From NCBI GenBank assembly GCA_037576195.1, contig CM075102.1, forward strand, positions 43,768,745 through 43,832,744: 64,000 nt of DNA, written 5' to 3'. Every line of letters begins with the position of its first letter. Position 1 is the stretch's first letter. The notes beneath the pieces were generated by a model. The model had not been told where the DNA came from. It did no database searches and saw only the letters and a program-made list of their open reading frames with translations. The translations under genes and the position numbers were made by a program. The stretch is from Phytoseiulus persimilis. Taxonomy: Eukaryota > Arthropoda > Arachnida > Mesostigmata > Phytoseiidae. Of this stretch, positions 62,401-64,000 are shown piece after piece.

Positions 62401-63409
62401 GAGCTTATCGATGAGAACCCCTGAGTGAGTTTGAGAATCGTGCCGGGAGCTCCCGCGGAAGGTCGTCCCGGGGTCTGGGTAGAAGTTCCTAACTTGCGAG
62501 GTTTCGCGAAAATTCTTTCGAGGCTAGTATCATTTATACGTTCAACAGTCAGACGTCAAGAGAAGAATCGGGGCCCTCCCGGAGAGCATTTTGACGACCA
62601 AAATTGTCGATGAATTCCCGTATCTCTGACTCCTAGTCTTCTCCAACCCGACTTCAGACCTCGTGCGGCTGCGCTCGGGAACTCGTAGAGCTCTCCCTTG
62701 AGGATACCGTGAAATATTTCCTCCAGAAGAAGCAGAAGAACAATCTGAGGGGATGTAAAAGCGAGCCCCGAGAAAACAGCTGATCGCTCTCCTTCTCGAT
62801 ATGAGACTCAAAGATCAGCAGAATGCAAATTCCCACGGAGCCTCAAATCGAAGGGTTACGGGTGAGGAGGGCGCAGAGGGTCGAGATTAGCCCCGCCGAT
62901 ACAGTTGCCAAGGCAGCAACTTCTGCCTTTCTCTTCGGAGTGAAGTCCCGAGCTCTTCCTGGGAATTAATTGATGGTGCAGCTCAGATTTTGCGACGGGA
63001 ACCACTTTGTTGATAGGAACTAGTCCAACTCTGTACAGCACGGGGAGTCCTTTCGTCTCACCGTCGATCGAACTGATGGTTTCCTCAAACGTAGTTCCGT
63101 TAAGAGCTACCGACGACCTGAAGCCTCGTACAGTAACCCTGCTCCATGAAAAGTCGCTCATCTCTTCACAGCCATTGTCTTTTGATCCTTAGGCACAAGG
63201 CGCGCATGAACGACGCTGCGCTTCTCGCTCCTCTCTTGGCAGCTGCAGCGGCCGCCTGTCGTCCGCCGACTGCAGATGGAGGCATCATGCTATCGCTCCA
63301 TCCAGGCGGTCCACACACACCCCTGATGTTCAACCCGCTCAACCCTCAGTACCTCCACGCGACGATGACGGCAGCTGCCGCCCCGTGCGGATCGCTACCC
63401 GAACTATAA
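53227..63409 (+). CDS. ZNF385: ZNF385-family protein with three U1-type zinc fingers
   Basis: Coding exons are 53227-53408 (the exon itself starts at 53198), 56382-56581, 60262-60381, 61025-61245, 61486-61673, 62079-62288 and 63193-63409. Every junction agrees in phase and gives 1338 nt, or 445 residues plus TAA. Three fingers of the form C-x2-C-x12-H-x5-H, the spacing of U1-type (double-stranded-RNA-binding) fingers, lie at Cys191-His213, Cys257-His279 and Cys353-His375. They are separated by long Ala/Pro/Ser-rich linkers. The N-terminus and C-terminus are Ala/Pro-rich, as in vertebrate ZNF385 proteins. Members of that family are nuclear, bind nucleic acid and influence p53-linked expression; the role here is inferred. 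The first Met of the exon was used as start, but the exon follows a strong acceptor and is open upstream in frame, so a longer N-terminus from an unseen exon is possible. Confidence 0.92.
53409..60261 (+). other. ZNF385: First two introns of the zinc-finger gene (2.97 and 3.68 kb)
   Basis: Introns 53409-56381 and 56582-60261, with exon 2 between them. They hold a C-rich tract at 55462-55479 and many unremarkable open frames on both strands. I recognise no nested gene. Regulatory elements are possible but not visible by eye. Confidence 0.7.
56382..56581 (+). CDS. ZNF385: ZNF385-like exon 2, Pro/Ser/Thr-rich linker
   Basis: The acceptor ctccttttgcag is followed by A TGG ACT. The 66 whole codons include TPPQEPLEASIVDTEDLLAE and PSKPPTPSDSQTSTVV. 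The donor GTCAACG|gtgagt leaves phase 1, completed by AT of the next exon. A second open frame begins with an ATG in this exon but breaks the phase chain. The region is low complexity and probably disordered. Confidence 0.82.
60262..60381 (+). CDS. ZNF385: ZNF385-like exon 3, Ser/Pro-rich linker
   Basis: The acceptor ccatccattacag is followed by AT GCC TCA. The 39 whole codons are rich in Ser, Pro and Gly (SPSSEKAPPLAPSPSGG). The donor GATTTCAG|gtcggt leaves phase 1, completed by GC of the next exon. Both flanking phases fit. Confidence 0.83.
61025..61245 (+). CDS. ZNF385: ZNF385-like exon 4, first zinc finger
   Basis: The acceptor tctgattccag starts the exon. LSDLMQPLYCKVCDAKLNG leads into finger 1, with ligands Cys191, Cys194, His207 and His213. 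After the finger comes a basic, probably helical stretch (LQKLKELHQQKK). The donor AAAAAG|gtcaga is in phase 0. Confidence 0.92.
61486..61673 (+). CDS. ZNF385: ZNF385-like exon 5, second zinc finger
   Basis: The acceptor cgcattttttcgcag is followed in phase 0 by LEKKSSGSDKLEESFCKLCD. Finger 2 uses Cys257, Cys260, His273 and His279. Next comes GFYNPVTGKWQRQ. The donor AGACA|gtaggt is in phase 2. Confidence 0.92.
62079..62288 (+). CDS. ZNF385: ZNF385-like exon 6, third zinc finger without its last histidine
   Basis: The acceptor cacaattttcgcag starts the exon. An Ala/Leu/Ser-rich stretch precedes FYCEACNIAVANQQQMTAHL, with ligands Cys353, Cys356 and His369. The donor CCAGT|gtaagt lies between the linker of the finger and its final His, which is encoded by the next exon. 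Confidence 0.92.
63193..63409 (+). CDS. ZNF385: ZNF385-like last exon, final histidine and Ala/Pro-rich tail
   Basis: The acceptor gtcttttgatccttag is followed by G CAC, which supplies His375 of finger 3. The Ala-rich and Pro-rich tail (LLAPLLAAAAAACRPP, LHPGGPHTPLMFNPLNPQY) resembles the C-termini of ZNF385 proteins. TAA is at 63407-63409. A donor-like ACAAG|gtgaga follows 13 bases after the stop, so the 3' UTR may be spliced. I found no canonical AATAAA before the window ends. Confidence 0.9.
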
Positions 63410-64000
63410 GAGTCATCTACAAGGTGAGAACAATGCCCCGTGCAACCGGGTGCCGGCCCCGCAACACTGGCGGTTGTCCGGGAGATCCCCTCCTCCTGCT
63501 AACCTTAACTGGATAGCGCGAAAGTTTCGTCGCTCCACGCCCGAGCTCTGCCTTTTTGTCTTTGGAAGCTCACCTGGAGTTCACCGAACTCTTTTCACCG
63601 GTTTCCCTTTCTGAAATTGGAATTGACTACCGCCTGAAAAGCTCACCCGCCACGAACTCGAAAACTCGTTCAACGGAATTATTGTGCGGAGGCTTCACCA
63701 GCTTGTCCGGCTCTCGGCAAGCTGAGTCGGATAAACGACTTCTGAATCTCTGAACCGCTACATCGATCGACCGATGGACACTCCGGACATCCCTCCGGTC
63801 CGGGAGGGAATTAACTCACGCGTCTTGCCGCCGGGTCGCTTCGTTCCCCTCCGACTGTAGAGAGACCGATGCAGAGAACCCGCCCGGAGAGCGCGACGCA
63901 GTTTCGTGCTCCGAGGTTGATCAGTCAAAACATTCCCGAAACGGGTAATCTAGCCTCGCTCGCTCTCCATTTCGAGAGAGTTCCTGGCAATTTGAATGAT
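63410..64000 (+). other. Downstream of the zinc-finger gene, 3' UTR or intergenic
   Basis: There is no polyadenylation hexamer and no recognisable coding sequence. The transcript may continue beyond the window. Confidence 0.4.

Overview
The window reads as eukaryotic, probably arthropod, nuclear DNA of about 50% GC. Genes are split by GT-AG introns, many only about 100 bp long. Balanced base composition, short introns and a Tigger/pogo-type element would fit a compact arthropod genome such as that of a mite, but nothing I can read fixes the species. No prokaryotic operon, rRNA, tRNA, CRISPR array or complete transposase is visible. Most open frames up to about 200 codons are what chance gives at this composition, so I relied on recognisable domains and on chains of splice sites whose reading phases agree.

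Two genes are secure. The first lies on the minus strand at 11007-19437. It is a Brachyury-type T-box transcription factor of five coding exons. An unusual 7.2 kb intron cuts the T-box just before RRMFP, while its three other introns are only 100-106 bp. The long intron holds a 621 bp TA-flanked inverted-repeat element and a 19 bp minisatellite. The second lies on the plus strand at 53227-63409. It is a ZNF385-family protein with three U1-type C2H2 zinc fingers, spread over seven coding exons that join in phase into a 445-residue protein. The two genes point away from each other, with about 34 kb between their start codons.

The 34 kb between them, and the first 10 kb of the window, contain no gene I can name. 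I list a few weaker exon candidates: small possible secreted or membrane-protein starts at 3.2-3.5 kb and 43.8 kb, a two-exon candidate at 34.3-34.85 kb, splice-flanked open exons at 8.27-8.51, 25.8-26.3 and 37.3-37.4 kb, and an ATG-initiated open frame at 49.5-49.9 kb. A perfect AG|GTAAG zero-length-exon motif at 33.6 kb could be a recursive splice site if the zinc-finger gene has a distant first exon. I found no convincing new multi-gene system. The most unusual features are the architecture and divergence of the Brachyury gene and its intron.
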